Origin: Eubacteriales bacterium
GTDB lineage: Bacteria > Bacillota > Clostridia > Christensenellales > SZUA-584
Assembly (NCBI GenBank): GCA_028711205.1
Contig: JAQTSP010000158.1
Location: forward strand, 1 to 6,048
DNA: 6,048 bases
Reading direction: 5' to 3'
The translations under genes were made by a program, and so were the position numbers. Positions 4,931-6,048 of this stretch are shown here, piece by piece (within the stretch, counting starts at the first letter, position 1; each line of letters begins with the position of its first letter). The notes beneath the pieces were generated by a model. It made no database searches, had not been told where the DNA came from, and worked only from the letters and a program-made list of their open reading frames with translations.

Positions 4931-5953
4931 TTGAAGACAAGCGATTTTTATTATGACCTTGACGAGCGCCTCATCGCGCAGACGCCGATAGAAAAACGCG
5001 ACATGTCAAGGCTTCTGGTATACGACAGACAAACGAAGCAAGTCGAACACAGGATTTTTTTAGAAATAACCGAATATTTACGGCCGGGGGACGCTTTGGT
5101 CATCAACGAGACCAAGGTGCTGCCGGCAAGGCTTTACGGCATTAAAAAAGGAACGGGCAGAGAATGCGAGTTTCTGCTGCTGCGGCGGCTGTCGCTTGAC
5201 GAATGGGACGTGATACTCAAGCCGGGCAGAAAACTGAAAATCGGCGACACGGTGGTTTTTTCAGACGATCTTTACGCGGAAATATTGAAAAAAAAGCAAG
5301 ACGGCGTCACAGAAGTCCGGTTTTTGTTTGACGGCGTGTTCGAAGAGATACTAGACCGTCTGGGCGAGATGCCGCTGCCGCCGTATATCCACGAGAAGCT
5401 CGAGGATAAATCGCGGTACCAGACAGTGTATGCGAAAGACGAAGGCTCTGCCGCGGCACCGACGGCGGGACTGCATTTTACGCCCGGGCTGCTTCAAAAA
5501 ATCGAAGAAAGCGGTGTCGCCGTCGCAAGGCTGACGCTGCACGTCGGCCTGGGCACGTTCCGGCCGGTCAAGACGAAGAACATCGAAGACCATATCATGC
5601 ACGAGGAATACTACAGCGTACCCGAGACAGCCGCAGAGGCGATCAATTCGGCCCGAAACAAAGGCGGCCGCGTCGTTGCCGTGGGCACGACAAGCGTGCG
5701 CACGCTCGAATCGGTCGCGGGCCATGACGGCGTCATCAGCGCCGGAAGCGGATATACCGGCATATTCATCACGCCGGGGTACCGGTTCAAGGCAGTGGAT
5801 GCGCTGATCACCAATTTTCATCTGCCCGAGTCGACGCTGCTGATGCTGGTATCGGCGCTTGCCGGAAGGGAAGAGACGCTGGCGCTCTATAAAACGGCGG
5901 TGGAGGAAAGATACCGCTTTTTCAGTTTCGGCGACGCGATGCTGATACTTTAG
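4931..5953 (+). CDS. queA: S-adenosylmethionine:tRNA ribosyltransferase-isomerase QueA
   Basis: QueA transfers and isomerises the ribosyl part of S-adenosylmethionine onto 7-aminomethyl-7-deazaguanine at the tRNA wobble position, giving epoxyqueuosine. The 340-residue product is full length. Family blocks in order are MKTSDFYYDLDERLIAQTP (1-19), INETKVLPARL (58-68), MPLPPYIHEKLEDKSRYQTV (147-166), the SAAAPTAGLHFTP block (173-185), HVGLGTFRPVKT (204-215), VGTTSVRTLES (251-261), ITNFHLPESTLLMLVSAL (293-310) and the end SFGDAMLIL. It starts with TTG directly after the ruvB TGA (no gap), with GGAGG at 4921-4925 inside the ruvB end, so translation is probably coupled to ruvB. The ruvB amber could therefore lower QueA output. 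The stop is TAG. Confidence 0.97.
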   Translation: MKTSDFYYDLDERLIAQTPIEKRDMSRLLVYDRQTKQVEHRIFLEITEYLRPGDALVINETKVLPARLYGIKKGTGRECEFLLLRRLSLDEWDVILKPGRKLKIGDTVVFSDDLYAEILKKKQDGVTEVRFLFDGVFEEILDRLGEMPLPPYIHEKLEDKSRYQTVYAKDEGSAAAPTAGLHFTPGLLQKIEESGVAVARLTLHVGLGTFRPVKTKNIEDHIMHEEYYSVPETAAEAINSARNKGGRVVAVGTTSVRTLESVAGHDGVISAGSGYTGIFITPGYRFKAVDALITNFHLPESTLLMLVSALAGREETLALYKTAVEERYRFFSFGDAMLIL

Positions 5954-5964
5954 ACGGAGGGAAT

Positions 5965-6048
5965 ATGCCGATTCGATTTCAGATAATCAAAAAGTGCGGT
6001 GACAGCGCGGCAAGGACAGGGCGCATCGAAACGCCGCACGGCAACATA
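5965..6048 (+). CDS. tgt: tRNA-guanine transglycosylase, N-terminal fragment (partial)
   Basis: The gene runs off the right edge; 28 codons are visible, reading MPIRFQIIKKCGDSAARTGR and then IETPHGNI. The start resembles bacterial Tgt (xIRFxLIKxxxxARxGxxxTPHG). The catalytic aspartates and zinc site lie beyond the window. Tgt swaps guanine 34 of Asp, Asn, His and Tyr tRNAs for preQ1, the step before QueA, and the queA-tgt order is standard. GGAGGG at 5956-5961 precedes the ATG; the gap to queA is 11 bases. Confidence 0.9.
   Translation, partial: MPIRFQIIKKCGDSAARTGRIETPHGNI

Overview
The window looks like a chromosomal housekeeping segment from a Gram-positive, Clostridia-like bacterium. The evidence is strong GGAGG-type ribosome binding sites, an infC-rpmI-rplT operon behind an attenuator-type leader, an RpiR-type regulator next to a BaiN/HI0933-type flavoprotein, and a ruvC-ruvA-ruvB-queA-tgt cluster. 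A RuvC resolvase argues against Bacilli, which use RecU. This taxonomic placement is inference; no phylogenetic marker was searched. All genes are on the + strand and no mobile element, tRNA, rRNA or CRISPR array is visible.

Layout. Positions 1-160 hold the last 52 codons of a probable MurR/RpiR-family regulator, followed without a gap by a 402-residue FAD-dependent oxidoreductase (161-1369). Its stop codon lies inside the -35 box of a strong promoter (1366-1394). That promoter drives a structured leader with an intrinsic terminator (1478-1500), then infC, rpmI and rplT (translation factor IF3, bL35 and bL20). The operon ends at a long hairpin terminator (2683-2722). A second near-consensus promoter (2748-2776) then starts the DNA-repair/tRNA-modification operon: ruvC, ruvA, ruvB, queA and the first 28 codons of tgt, which runs off the window.

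How the genes work together. RuvA and RuvB form the Holliday-junction branch-migration motor and RuvC cuts the junction. QueA and Tgt act in queuosine synthesis in tRNA. IF3, bL35 and bL20 are translation components whose joint expression is classically held in balance by bL20 acting on the infC leader.

Main surprises. (1) ruvB carries an in-frame amber codon (4256-4258) at a conserved glutamate directly after Walker B, while the sequence on both sides reads as intact RuvB. (2) infC almost certainly starts at a non-canonical AUA codon (1567). (3) The ruvC promoter is placed so that the predicted transcript starts at, or within a base or so of, the A of the ruvC ATG, and ruvC has no ribosome binding site; the mRNA is predicted to be leaderless. 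(4) The infC leader has a hairpin loop complementary to the 5' arm of the terminator, suggesting an antiterminator pseudoknot. I did not find a wholly new system; these are unusual regulatory or genetic states of known genes.
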